From a bacterium (GTDB taxonomy: Bacteria > Arandabacterota > Arandabacteria > Arandabacterales > JALGWA01), in the NCBI GenBank assembly GCA_025774425.1, contig JALGWA010000077.1:1-6644 (forward strand): a DNA stretch of 6,644 bases, written 5' to 3'. Each line of letters begins with the position of its first letter. Position 1 is the stretch's first letter. The translations under genes were made by a program, and so were the position numbers. The notes below the pieces were generated by a model that saw nothing but the letters and a program-made list of their open reading frames with translations, made no database searches and was not told where the DNA came from. Of the stretch, positions 1-5,641 are shown piece by piece.

Positions 1-169
1 GGGCGAGGTCTTTGCCGAGAAGGCCGTTGATCCTGGCGGCGGCCCCTTCGGCGGTTGCCGCGTCCATGTCGACGAGTATGATCTCTTCGGCTTCTCCGAA
101 CCTGCCGAGATCATACGCCGATGCGATGCCCTGCCTTCCGGCTCCGACGACGGCGTACCTGTGTCCCAT
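1..169 (-). CDS. Saccharopine dehydrogenase-like NAD(P)-binding oxidoreductase, N-terminal fragment
   Basis: I translated this fragment by hand from the ATG at 169-167; 56 complete codons are visible and the gene runs off the left edge. The protein starts MGHRYAVVGAGRQGIASAYD: a first beta strand, then the dinucleotide-binding motif G9-A-G11-R-Q-G14, a helix, and a second strand (EEIILVDMD) ending in acidic D34. An acid at that position usually contacts the adenine ribose and favours NAD over NADP. The GAGRQG followed by A-YDL is characteristic of the saccharopine dehydrogenase / lysine 6-dehydrogenase-like superfamily (Sacchrp_dh_NADP), which oxidises or reduces an amino-acid C-N bond in the cytoplasm. 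The exact substrate cannot be told because the catalytic domain is outside the window. A good Shine-Dalgarno, AGGAGG, lies 4 bases before the ATG. The gene is divergent from the histidine kinase at 399. Other Rossmann oxidoreductases (Gfo/Idh/MocA, homoserine dehydrogenase) are less likely alternatives. Confidence 0.75.
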   Translation of the reverse strand, partial: MGHRYAVVGAGRQGIASAYDLGRFGEAEEIILVDMDAATAEGAAARINGLLGKDLA

Positions 170-236
170 GCGGCCTCCTCTCCAGTCTGCCGACCGATCC
201 GCGATCGGGTTGTCGCGGGACGCCTCCGGGCCACCG

Positions 237-265
237 AGCATAACGCAAGCCCCGTCCCGCCGCAA
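237..265 (-). promoter_or_regulatory. Putative sigma70-type promoter of the oxidoreductase gene
   Basis: Read on the minus strand, a -35 TTGCGG (265-260) is followed after 17 bases by a -10 TATGCT (242-237). Transcription would start near 230 and give a leader of about 60 bases. The same TTGC-N19-TATNNT arrangement recurs before three other genes here, which raises confidence. The hexamers match the E. coli consensus only in part (3/6 and 4/6). The rest of the divergent spacer (170-398) shows only a short hairpin (194-199 with 203-208) and no convincing promoter for the plus-strand kinase. Confidence 0.4.
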
Positions 266-398
266 GCGCGCCGTGCGCGTCCGGACGTGTCCTGGAAATG
301 CGCCCTGTCCGCGACCTGGGCGACCCTAATCTCCCGTAGCCACTTTTTGTAAAGATTCGCAATCCGCCGGCCGAAGAAATTGGTGAAGGAGCATCGCC

Positions 399-2750
399 AT
401 GGAAAAGGCACGAATCCTCGTGGTCGGCGACGAGGGCCTGCCCGGGAGCAGGCTGTTCGGCGCCGTGGAGAACGCCGGCTACGCGGTGGTCGGCGTCGCC
501 CCGACCACGCATGAGGGCATACTGCAGGCATCCGAACTCCAGCCCGACCTCGTGCTCCTCGACGCGGGCGTCGGCGGGACGATGACTCCGATCGAAGCGG
601 CTAATCAGATCCGCGCCTGCTTCGACACCCCCATCCTCTACCTCGCGGCCCCTGCCGATCGCGAGGTCCTCAAGCGGGCGGGCGTGCCGTCGCCGTTCGG
701 CTTTGTGACCAAGCCCTTCAACGAAAGGGATCTCACCATGGCGATCGATGTCGCTCTCTACAACTTCAAGATGGAGCGGAAGATCAAGGAGCGCGAGCAG
801 TGGCTGGAGACGACGCTCAAGAGCATCGGCGACGCGGTGATCGCGTGCGACGTCAGGGGGCGCATAACCTTCATGAATCCGGTTGCGGGTACGCTGACCG
901 GGTGGGCCGAGGCCGAATCCCTCGGCCGGGACATATCAGACGTGTTCCACGTCATAGACGAGGAGAGCAGGCAGTCGAGCGACAACCTGGCGGCGATGGT
1001 CCTGGTGGAAGGCCGTGCGACCGGGGCGGTCGAGTCGGGGCTTCTGGTCGCCAGGGGCGGCGCGGAGGTGCCCATCGAGAGCAGCGCGGCCCCCATGATG
1101 GATGAACAGGGCAACCTGACGGGCGTGGTGCTCGTGTTCAGGGACATTACGGAGCGCAAGCTCGCCGAGGAGGACCTCAGGAAGGAGCGTGACCGCGCCC
1201 AGAAGTACCTCGACATCGCCGGCGTCATGATGGTCGCCCTCAACACGCATGGTGAAGTGACCCTGGTCAATCGCCGCGGCCTGGACACCCTGGGCTACAG
1301 TGAGAGTGAGCTGGTCGGGCGGGATTGGTTCGAGATGTGCGTGCCCGCCGCCATAAGGGCGGAGCGCAGGGCTCGTTTCGAGAGCCTGATGCGCGGCGAG
1401 TGTGAACCCGCCGAGTACGAGGAGAACACGATCGTCACCAAGTCCGGCGAGGAGAGGGTGGTGTCATGGCATGACACAGTCATAAGGGACAGGACCGGTG
1501 CGATATACGGCACGCTGAGCTCCGGGGAGGACGTCACCGAGCGCAAGCTCGCCGAGAGGGAGAAGGACGGGCTTCGCAAGCAGCTCCTCCAGTCGCAGAA
1601 GATGGAGGCTATCGGCGTGCTCGCCGGCGGCGTCGCCCACGACTTCAACAACCTGCTTACCGTGATCCAGGGCAACTCCGAGCTGGCGGCGATGAAGGCC
1701 GGCGGTGACGAGTCGCTGGCGAAGAACATCGCGCACATCCAGGAGGCAGCAGAGCGCGCCGCGAGACTTACCGGTCAGCTCCTCCTGATGAGCCGCAGGC
1801 AGCCCATGGAGTTTGCCGAGGTCAACGTCAACGAGTCCGTTCGGAACCTGATGAGGATGCTGGAGCGCCTGATCGGTGAGGACGTGTCGGTTGTGACCGA
1901 TCTCGCGGCTGATCTGTGGAAAGTCAAGGGCGACTCGGGCAACGTCGAGCAGGTGATCTTGAACCTGGCGGTGAACGCCCGGGACGCGATGCCGGGCGGC
2001 GGCACGCTCACCGTGAAGACGCGGAACGTCTCCGTCGGCGAGGTCCGGGCGGGGAAGGTGTCCGGGTCGAGGCCGGGGGACTTCGTATGCCTGTCCGTCG
2101 AGGACACCGGCACCGGCATGGACAAAGCCACCCTGGACCGCATATTCGAGCCCTTCTTCAGCACCAAGGAGGCCGGCCGTGGTACGGGGCTGGGACTGTC
2201 TGTGGTCTACGGCATAGTCAATCAGCACGGGGGCTGGATCGAGGTCGAGAGCGCAGAGGGGAAAGGGACGCGCTTCGACGTGTTCTTCCCAGCGATCCTC
2301 AAGGCCGACGGCCCGGACGATCGCGACGAGACGCCCAGGCGGGGCGTCCGCGGGAAGGGCGAACGCATCCTGCTCGTCGAGGACGAGGCCGGGGTCCGGG
2401 ACTTCGCGGCCCACGCCCTCCGCTCGAGCGGCTATTACGTGTCGGAGGTCGCCAGCGCCGAGGAGGCCCTCGAGGTATTCGCCCGCAAGCGGGCCGGGTT
2501 CGATCTCGTGTTCAGCGATGTCGTCCTCTCGGGAAAGAGCGGCGTGCAGCTTGCGGAGGAGATCGCTTCGGTGAGTCCGGGGACGCCCGTGCTCCTGACG
2601 AGCGGCTATGCCGACGACAGGTCGCAACTCGATGAGATAAGGAGGCGGTGCCTGCCGTTCCTCCAGAAGCCCTATGCCGTGGGAGACCTCTTGCTCGCAG
2701 TCAGCGAAGCCATGAGTGCGGACCGGCGGGTCGCGACCCGCCGGGCCTGA
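399..2750 (+). CDS. Hybrid sensor histidine kinase, REC-PAS-PAS-HisKA-HATPase-REC
   Basis: This is a 783-residue cytoplasmic two-component kinase with no membrane segment or signal peptide. Domains in order: N-terminal receiver (about 4-122; D11, D55, K105), PAS 1 (about 132-252), PAS 2 (about 262-382), HisKA with phospho-acceptor H414 in GGVAHDFNNLL, HATPase with N box (N522, N526, D529), G1 box D569-TGTG, F box (F583, F586) and G2 box GRGTGLGL (593-600), then a second receiver (about 655-772; E661/D662, D707, T734, K757). Both PAS domains end in D-I/V-TERKLAE linkers. The family autophosphorylates the His and passes phosphate to a receiver Asp; the signal sensed by the PAS domains is unknown. 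The C-terminal receiver is complete. The N-terminal one has Gly for one of the acidic pair and Ala83 where the switch Thr/Ser belongs, so it may be a partner-binding rather than a switching domain. The start is supported by AAGGAG, 7 bases before the ATG. No response-regulator gene adjoins it. Confidence 0.95.
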   Translation: MEKARILVVGDEGLPGSRLFGAVENAGYAVVGVAPTTHEGILQASELQPDLVLLDAGVGGTMTPIEAANQIRACFDTPILYLAAPADREVLKRAGVPSPFGFVTKPFNERDLTMAIDVALYNFKMERKIKEREQWLETTLKSIGDAVIACDVRGRITFMNPVAGTLTGWAEAESLGRDISDVFHVIDEESRQSSDNLAAMVLVEGRATGAVESGLLVARGGAEVPIESSAAPMMDEQGNLTGVVLVFRDITERKLAEEDLRKERDRAQKYLDIAGVMMVALNTHGEVTLVNRRGLDTLGYSESELVGRDWFEMCVPAAIRAERRARFESLMRGECEPAEYEENTIVTKSGEERVVSWHDTVIRDRTGAIYGTLSSGEDVTERKLAEREKDGLRKQLLQSQKMEAIGVLAGGVAHDFNNLLTVIQGNSELAAMKAGGDESLAKNIAHIQEAAERAARLTGQLLLMSRRQPMEFAEVNVNESVRNLMRMLERLIGEDVSVVTDLAADLWKVKGDSGNVEQVILNLAVNARDAMPGGGTLTVKTRNVSVGEVRAGKVSGSRPGDFVCLSVEDTGTGMDKATLDRIFEPFFSTKEAGRGTGLGLSVVYGIVNQHGGWIEVESAEGKGTRFDVFFPAILKADGPDDRDETPRRGVRGKGERILLVEDEAGVRDFAAHALRSSGYYVSEVASAEEALEVFARKRAGFDLVFSDVVLSGKSGVQLAEEIASVSPGTPVLLTSGYADDRSQLDEIRRRCLPFLQKPYAVGDLLLAVSEAMSADRRVATRRA
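1152..1556 (+). repeat. 18-base exact direct repeat at the ends of the two PAS domains
   Basis: Identical 18-base copies, GAGCGCAAGCTCGCCGAG, occur at 1152-1169 and 1539-1556. Both are in frame and encode ERKLAE of the linker that follows each PAS domain. The coordinates span from the first copy to the second. This is probably the trace of an internal PAS duplication, or of strong codon bias on a conserved linker, and not a mobile element. Confidence 0.5.
2723..2744 (+). repeat. Perfect 22-base palindrome inside the last codons of the kinase gene
   Basis: The two halves (2723-2733 and 2734-2744) are exact reverse complements, centred on TCGCGA. The palindrome encodes the basic C-terminal residues R-R-V-A-T-R-R, which lie after the receiver fold. 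As RNA it would form a very stable GC hairpin just before the stop codon. With the hairpin at 2751-2772 it is a candidate intrinsic terminator or 3' mRNA-end stabiliser between two convergent genes. There is no following T-tract. Confidence 0.55.
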
Positions 2751-2772
2751 CCGCGGCCCCGTCCGGCCGCGG
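2751..2772. terminator. GC-rich hairpin between convergent genes, candidate bidirectional terminator
   Basis: CCGCGGCC (2751-2758) pairs perfectly with GGCCGCGG (2765-2772) around a 6-base loop. It starts at the base after the kinase TGA and ends 22 bases from the stop of the minus-strand gene at 2795. Neither side has a run of T, so it is not a textbook Rho-independent terminator. Its position suggests that it insulates the two convergent transcripts. Confidence 0.45.
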
Positions 2773-2794
2773 CTGCCGTGCGCCGATCGCGGAG

Positions 2795-3244
2795 CTACTT
2801 CTCTCCGAATTCAGCCTTGATCCTGCCCCATGTCCCCGGTCGGGCGGCGACCGTGCAGTCGATTGTCGCCGTGAGCATGTCGTAGAACAGCGAGTCGCCG
2901 CTTTGGGGATCCGTCGCGGTCATGGAATACGGGTAAGCGCCGTAGGCGAGGTCCGCGCCGTCGTCGTCGGCCCCGTCCCAGATGATGCTGTGATACCCGG
3001 CCGGCATGACGCCGTGAGCCAGGGTCCGGACGACTGCGGTCGTGTCGGGATTCCAGACCTGCAGCAGTACTGCGGACTGGACGGGCAGCTGGAACCGGAT
3101 GTCGGTGAAGCCGCCGTCGCTCGTGGGGCAGAACGGATCGGGGAAGTTCTGGAGAAGCTCGAAATCATCCGGCTGCTCGGCTGCGATCAGCGAGGGAATC
3201 GCCAGAATGACCGACAACAGCCATGCCGTCAGGTATGCCTTCAT
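2795..3244 (-). CDS. Small exported protein consisting of one FlgD-like Ig module
   Basis: The product is 149 residues: a signal peptide (basic MK, hydrophobic core at about 5-20, likely cleavage after A21-A22 before EQ), then a single beta-rich module. That module begins LLQNFPDPFCPTSDG, continues with strands I-R-F-Q-L-P and VLLQVWNPD, then V-R-T-L, AGYHSIIWDGADDDG, and AYGAYPYSMTAT. This is the FlgD-like / type-IX-sorting-like immunoglobulin fold, whose usual signatures are PNPF, V..L, G.h...WDG.d..G and a.G.Y.y. In this family the module normally closes a long secreted protein; here it is almost the whole mature protein. C39 and C130 could form a disulphide. The segment after C130 to the C-terminus (TVAARPGTWGRIKAEFGEK) has no recognised role. 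A GAGGGGGA Shine-Dalgarno precedes the ATG. The gene is convergent with the kinase and has its own promoter, separate from the upstream phosphorylase. The function is unknown; a surface or periplasmic adaptor is a guess. Confidence 0.8.
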   Translation of the reverse strand: MKAYLTAWLLSVILAIPSLIAAEQPDDFELLQNFPDPFCPTSDGGFTDIRFQLPVQSAVLLQVWNPDTTAVVRTLAHGVMPAGYHSIIWDGADDDGADLAYGAYPYSMTATDPQSGDSLFYDMLTATIDCTVAARPGTWGRIKAEFGEK

Positions 3245-3276
3245 CGCATCTTCCCCCTCGACGTGTCCACCTGCTC

Positions 3277-3305
3277 ATGATACCACGTGGCTGATTCCGG
3301 TGCAA
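3277..3305 (-). promoter_or_regulatory. Putative promoter of the small FlgD-like protein gene
   Basis: On the minus strand, -35 TTGCAC (3305-3300) is followed after exactly 17 bases by -10 TATCAT (3282-3277), a 5/6 match to TATAAT. Transcription should begin near 3270, giving a leader of about 25 bases that contains the GAGGGGGA ribosome binding site. The spacer holds the palindrome CCACGTGG (3283-3290), which could be a regulator site. Confidence 0.5.
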
Positions 3306-3332
3306 GCGACCGCGGGTCGGCTCGTCACGCGT

Positions 3333-3352
3333 GCCCGGCAGGCCTGCCGGGC
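3333..3352 (-). terminator. Perfect 20-base palindrome after the glucan phosphorylase gene
   Basis: The two 10-base halves (3333-3342 and 3343-3352) are exact reverse complements centred on GGCC. It lies 11 bases beyond the phosphorylase stop codon (3366-3364) and before the promoter of the next minus-strand gene, where a terminator is expected. No T-tract follows, so intrinsic termination is inferred from position and stem strength alone. Confidence 0.45.
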
Positions 3353-3363
3353 CCACCGGGCTG

Positions 3364-5133
3364 CTACTGGATGTAGGCGCTCATCACGTACTGGTTGACC
3401 ATGCGGTGCGTATTGAAGAAGGACCCGTTGATGGCGATGCAGTGGCGCATCATCTCGATCCACCTGGCGCGGTCATTGTAGAAGGTCGGGACGACCACTC
3501 GTTCCAGCTTGTCGTACAGCGCCTCGGCGCAGTCCTCGTCCGTCGCGCAGCCCGCGCCGGGCCCACGCTCCAAGGCTGCATGCTCCATGCCGGCCCGCTG
3601 ATTGCCGGCGATGGAGCCGATCGCCCATCCCGTCATCCCCTCGATGCAGCCTTCTATCCACCAGCCGTCGAGCACGCTGAGGCTCGGCACGCCGTTGACC
3701 GCCGCCTTCATGCCCGACGTGCCGGACGCCTCCTGGGGGTGTCGTGGGGTATTGAGCCAGACGTCGACGCCGGCGACCAGCAGCCTGGCCAGCTGCATGT
3801 CATAGTCCTCGAGATAGACCACGCCTATCTCGCCCTCGAGGGCCCTTGAGATTTCGATGATCTTCCTTATCAAGTTCTTGCCGTCGTCGTCCATCGGGTG
3901 CGCCTTGCCCGCGAACACGAATTGCACGCCGCCGGCCTCGCCGGCGATGTGCTTGAGTCTGGCGATGTCGGTGAACACCAGGTCGGCGCGCTTGTAGGCC
4001 GTCGCCCGGCGCGCGAAACCTATGGTGAGAGTCTCGCCGTCCAGGACGGTGCCCGAGGTCATCGCCACGTGCTGGATGAGCTTGCGCTTGGCCTCGGCGT
4101 GGGCCTTCCAGATCTCGTCGGCGGGCAGGCTTATGGCGTAGCGCAGGCTCGTCGGTTCGTTCTTGCAGCCCGGTATGAAACGTGTGAAGAGATCCCTGAA
4201 CGGGTCGGAGGTCCAGGTCCAGGCATGGATGCCGTTGGTGATCGAGTCGATCTGGTAGCCCGGGAACATCTCGCGCGAGACGCGCTGATGCTCCTTGGCG
4301 ACGCCGTTGACGTAATGGCTCAGGTTGAGGGCGAGGCGCGTCATGTTGAGGCGGTCCTCGCCGGCGAAGGCACGGATGGTGTCCATGGGAAGGAACTCGC
4401 CGAGTACCTCCCGCACGAGTTCGTATGAGAACTGGTCGTGCCCGGCGGGGACGGGTGTATGGGTCGTGAAGACGCACATCCTCCTTACGCCGTCGATCTT
4501 GTGGGAATCCGGCTCGATAATGTCCCTCTGCCGGAGGAGCTCGAGCGTGAGCAGGCTCGAATGGCCCTCGTTCATATGGTAGCGCAGGATGCGGCGGTAG
4601 CCGAGTTCGTGGAGAAGCCGCACCCCGCCGATGCCGAGCACCGCCTCCTGCGCCAGGCGGTACTTGTCGTCGCCGCCGTAGAGCCGCTGCACCAGGCTGC
4701 GGTCGTAGTCGCTGTTTCCGTCGATGTCGGTGTCGAGGAAGAAGATCGGGATGGTGTAGCCCGTCGCGCCGCGCACGCGGTACTCCCACGCCCGGACACG
4801 CACGGCGCGGCCCTCGATATGGACGAGCACCGTCTGGCGGCGCAGCTTCATGAACTTGCGGGGGTTCCACTCGTAGGGGAGTTCATGTTGGACGCCGTCG
4901 CCGTCGATTTGCTGGCGGAAATATCCCTGCTTGTATATGAGGGTGACGGCCACCATGGGAACCTTGAGATCTGCGGCCGACTTGATGGTGTCGCCTGCGA
5001 GAACGCCGAGGCCTCCGCTGTAGGTCGGCATCTTGGGCTCGACGCCTATCTCCATCGAGAAGTAGGCGATCCGCCTCTCCCTCTTGCGGATTCTCTCCTG
5101 TACGGGTCTCTCGGGTGCGGGTTGGGTTTCCAT
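3364..5133 (-). CDS. glgP: Alpha-glucan phosphorylase, short GT35 form
   Basis: This 589-residue cytoplasmic enzyme should release glucose 1-phosphate from glycogen or maltodextrin using phosphate and pyridoxal phosphate. Visible family marks: IAYFSMEIG (22-30), the glycine-rich [11 protein letters not shown] (38-48), MNEGHSS (187-193), [11 protein letters not shown] (223-233), SITNGIH (297-303), the phosphate-site block [11 protein letters not shown] (372-382; R376 and K381 correspond to R569 and K574 of muscle phosphorylase), and [14 protein letters not shown] (468-481), in which K476 is the PLP Schiff-base lysine. The end ([27 protein letters not shown]) is intact. The protein matches the TIGR02094-type alpha-glucan phosphorylases. 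It lacks the extra N-terminal domain (DUF3417) of the roughly 850-residue actinobacterial members and the regulatory N-terminus of the classical roughly 800-residue enzymes. The ATG at 5133-5131 has no Shine-Dalgarno, but a promoter ends 8 bases before it, so a leaderless message fits. No other glycogen gene is adjacent. The symbol glgP follows family usage; maltodextrin rather than glycogen may be the main substrate. Confidence 0.95.
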   Translation of the reverse strand: METQPAPERPVQERIRKRERRIAYFSMEIGVEPKMPTYSGGLGVLAGDTIKSAADLKVPMVAVTLIYKQGYFRQQIDGDGVQHELPYEWNPRKFMKLRRQTVLVHIEGRAVRVRAWEYRVRGATGYTIPIFFLDTDIDGNSDYDRSLVQRLYGGDDKYRLAQEAVLGIGGVRLLHELGYRRILRYHMNEGHSSLLTLELLRQRDIIEPDSHKIDGVRRMCVFTTHTPVPAGHDQFSYELVREVLGEFLPMDTIRAFAGEDRLNMTRLALNLSHYVNGVAKEHQRVSREMFPGYQIDSITNGIHAWTWTSDPFRDLFTRFIPGCKNEPTSLRYAISLPADEIWKAHAEAKRKLIQHVAMTSGTVLDGETLTIGFARRATAYKRADLVFTDIARLKHIAGEAGGVQFVFAGKAHPMDDDGKNLIRKIIEISRALEGEIGVVYLEDYDMQLARLLVAGVDVWLNTPRHPQEASGTSGMKAAVNGVPSLSVLDGWWIEGCIEGMTGWAIGSIAGNQRAGMEHAALERGPGAGCATDEDCAEALYDKLERVVVPTFYNDRARWIEMMRHCIAINGSFFNTHRMVNQYVMSAYIQ

Positions 5134-5141
5134 AGCGGCTG

Positions 5142-5170
5142 ACTATACCAGATTCGCGCCGCGGCTGCAA
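5142..5170 (-). promoter_or_regulatory. Promoter of the glucan phosphorylase gene, predicting a leaderless mRNA
   Basis: On the minus strand, -35 TTGCAG (5170-5165), a 17-base spacer and an extended -10 TGG-TATAGT (hexamer 5147-5142, 5/6 match) are followed by only 8 bases before the ATG. Transcription should therefore start 0-2 bases from the start codon. No ribosome binding site is present in those 8 bases (CAGCCGCT). Confidence 0.55.
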
Positions 5171-5194
5171 TCCCCGTGGCCGCGTATTTTTCTA

Positions 5195-5223
5195 TTGCGT
5201 GGAAGCAAGTCAGTCGATATATT
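5195..5223 (+). promoter_or_regulatory. Putative promoter of the winged-helix/nucleotidyltransferase cassette
   Basis: -35 TTGCGT (5195-5200), a 17-base spacer, then -10 TATATT (5218-5223, 5/6 match). The start would be near 5230, leaving a leader of about 80 bases before the GTG at 5312. The promoter lies in an AT-rich island (40 of 100 bases G+C over 5181-5280), clearly below the surrounding genes. It is back to back with the phosphorylase promoter; the two -35 elements are 24 bases apart. Confidence 0.5.
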
Positions 5224-5271
5224 GTCAGTCAAGAACGTACATATGTAAGTCTACTTCTGATACATGTCAGA
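5209..5271 (+). promoter_or_regulatory. Operator-like repeats around the cassette promoter
   Basis: GTCAGTC occurs twice (5209-5215 and 5224-5230), 15 bases apart, flanking the -10 hexamer on both sides. Further down the leader there is a perfect 10-base palindrome TACATATGTA (5238-5247) and an interrupted palindrome TCTGA-N6-TCAGA (5256-5271) that shares the TCAG core. Such sites suit a winged-helix repressor that controls its own promoter. That the gene product at 5312 binds here is inference. Confidence 0.35.
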
Positions 5272-5298
5272 GGTAATCCGACAAACCTGTCCCTGCTC

Positions 5299-5304
5299 GG
5301 AGGA
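5299..5304 (+). promoter_or_regulatory. Ribosome binding site that sets the GTG start at 5312
   Basis: GGAGGA lies 7 bases before the GTG at 5312-5314. The upstream in-frame ATG at 5264 has no Shine-Dalgarno before it, and its first 16 residues (MSEVIRQTCPCSEEST) do not look like part of the wHTH fold. Confidence 0.7.
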
Positions 5305-5311
5305 AAGCACC

Positions 5312-5641
5312 GTGCTCGAGCCGCTGCTGGGTTCCAAGAATGCCGAACGCACATTGATCTACCTTCTCGTGAGGCGAGAGGGATACGCGAGAGAGATCGC
5401 CCGCTTCTTCGGCTCCGACCCGGATTCCATACACAAGCAGCTGGTGAAACTCGAGGCCGGCGGCGTCCTGGTAGCAAGGCCCGTTGGCAGAACCCGAGTC
5501 TACTCATTCAATCCGAGATATCCATTCCTTAAACAGCTGAAGGCCCTGTTGGAAAAGGCCCTTACCTTCTACAGCCTGGAAGAGCGAGAGAGCCTTGCTC
5601 TATGCAGACGAAGACCCAGACGTGGAGGGAAACCCCTCTGA
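5312..5641 (+). CDS. Winged helix-turn-helix DNA-binding protein (ArsR-like fold) with basic C-terminal tail
   Basis: Starting at GTG, the product is 109 residues. It reads LEPLLGSKNAERTLIYLLV (first helices), GYAREIARFF (about 24-33, helix 2), SDPDSIHKQLVKLEAGGVL (35-53, recognition helix and turn), VARPVGRTRVYSFNP (wing), an amphipathic helix PFLKQLKALLEKALTF (71-86), and an arginine-rich tail RRRPRRGGKPL (99-109). This is a one-domain winged-helix regulator that should bind DNA as a dimer. From memory, similar small wHTH proteins with a GYAREIAR motif, an RYPFLK segment and an RRPRR.GKPL tail form a recurrent family near nucleotidyltransferase genes; I could not check this. It has no visible metal site of the classical ArsR type. 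It is the first gene of a two-gene unit, with the stop at 5639-5641 overlapping or nearly touching the next start. Autoregulation through the repeats at 5209-5271, and an antitoxin-like role, are plausible but inferred. Confidence 0.82.
   Translation: MLEPLLGSKNAERTLIYLLVRREGYAREIARFFGSDPDSIHKQLVKLEAGGVLVARPVGRTRVYSFNPRYPFLKQLKALLEKALTFYSLEERESLALCRRRPRRGGKPL

Noticed and set aside
194..208. A small hairpin (CCGATC-CGC-GATCGG) in the divergent spacer
   Set aside because: A six-base stem is too short to claim a function in DNA of this base composition.
12..329. A 105-codon plus-strand frame over the left end
   Set aside because: It is antisense to the Rossmann-fold gene and made of Pro/Ser/Arg-rich sequence; the minus strand explains 1-169 with a clear GxGxxG motif and a ribosome site.
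340..360. A promoter for the histidine kinase around TTTTTGTAAAGATT
   Set aside because: No -35/-10 pair with 16-18-base spacing fits, and the TTGC-N19-TATNNT pattern of the other genes is absent here.
1464..2627. A 387-codon open frame on the minus strand inside the kinase gene
   Set aside because: It is antisense to a full set of kinase motifs. Its product is rich in Arg, His, Pro and Gly with no recognisable domain, as expected of a shadow frame in GC-rich DNA.
3800..4870. A 356-codon open frame on the minus strand overlapping the phosphorylase
   Set aside because: It is a shifted frame of the phosphorylase gene with low-complexity Arg/Pro composition; the phosphorylase frame carries every family motif.
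5264..5311. ATG 5264 as the start of the winged-helix gene
   Set aside because: No Shine-Dalgarno precedes it, and the added residues fall inside the operator-like leader. GTG 5312 has GGAGGA at 7 bases and begins at the expected start of the fold.
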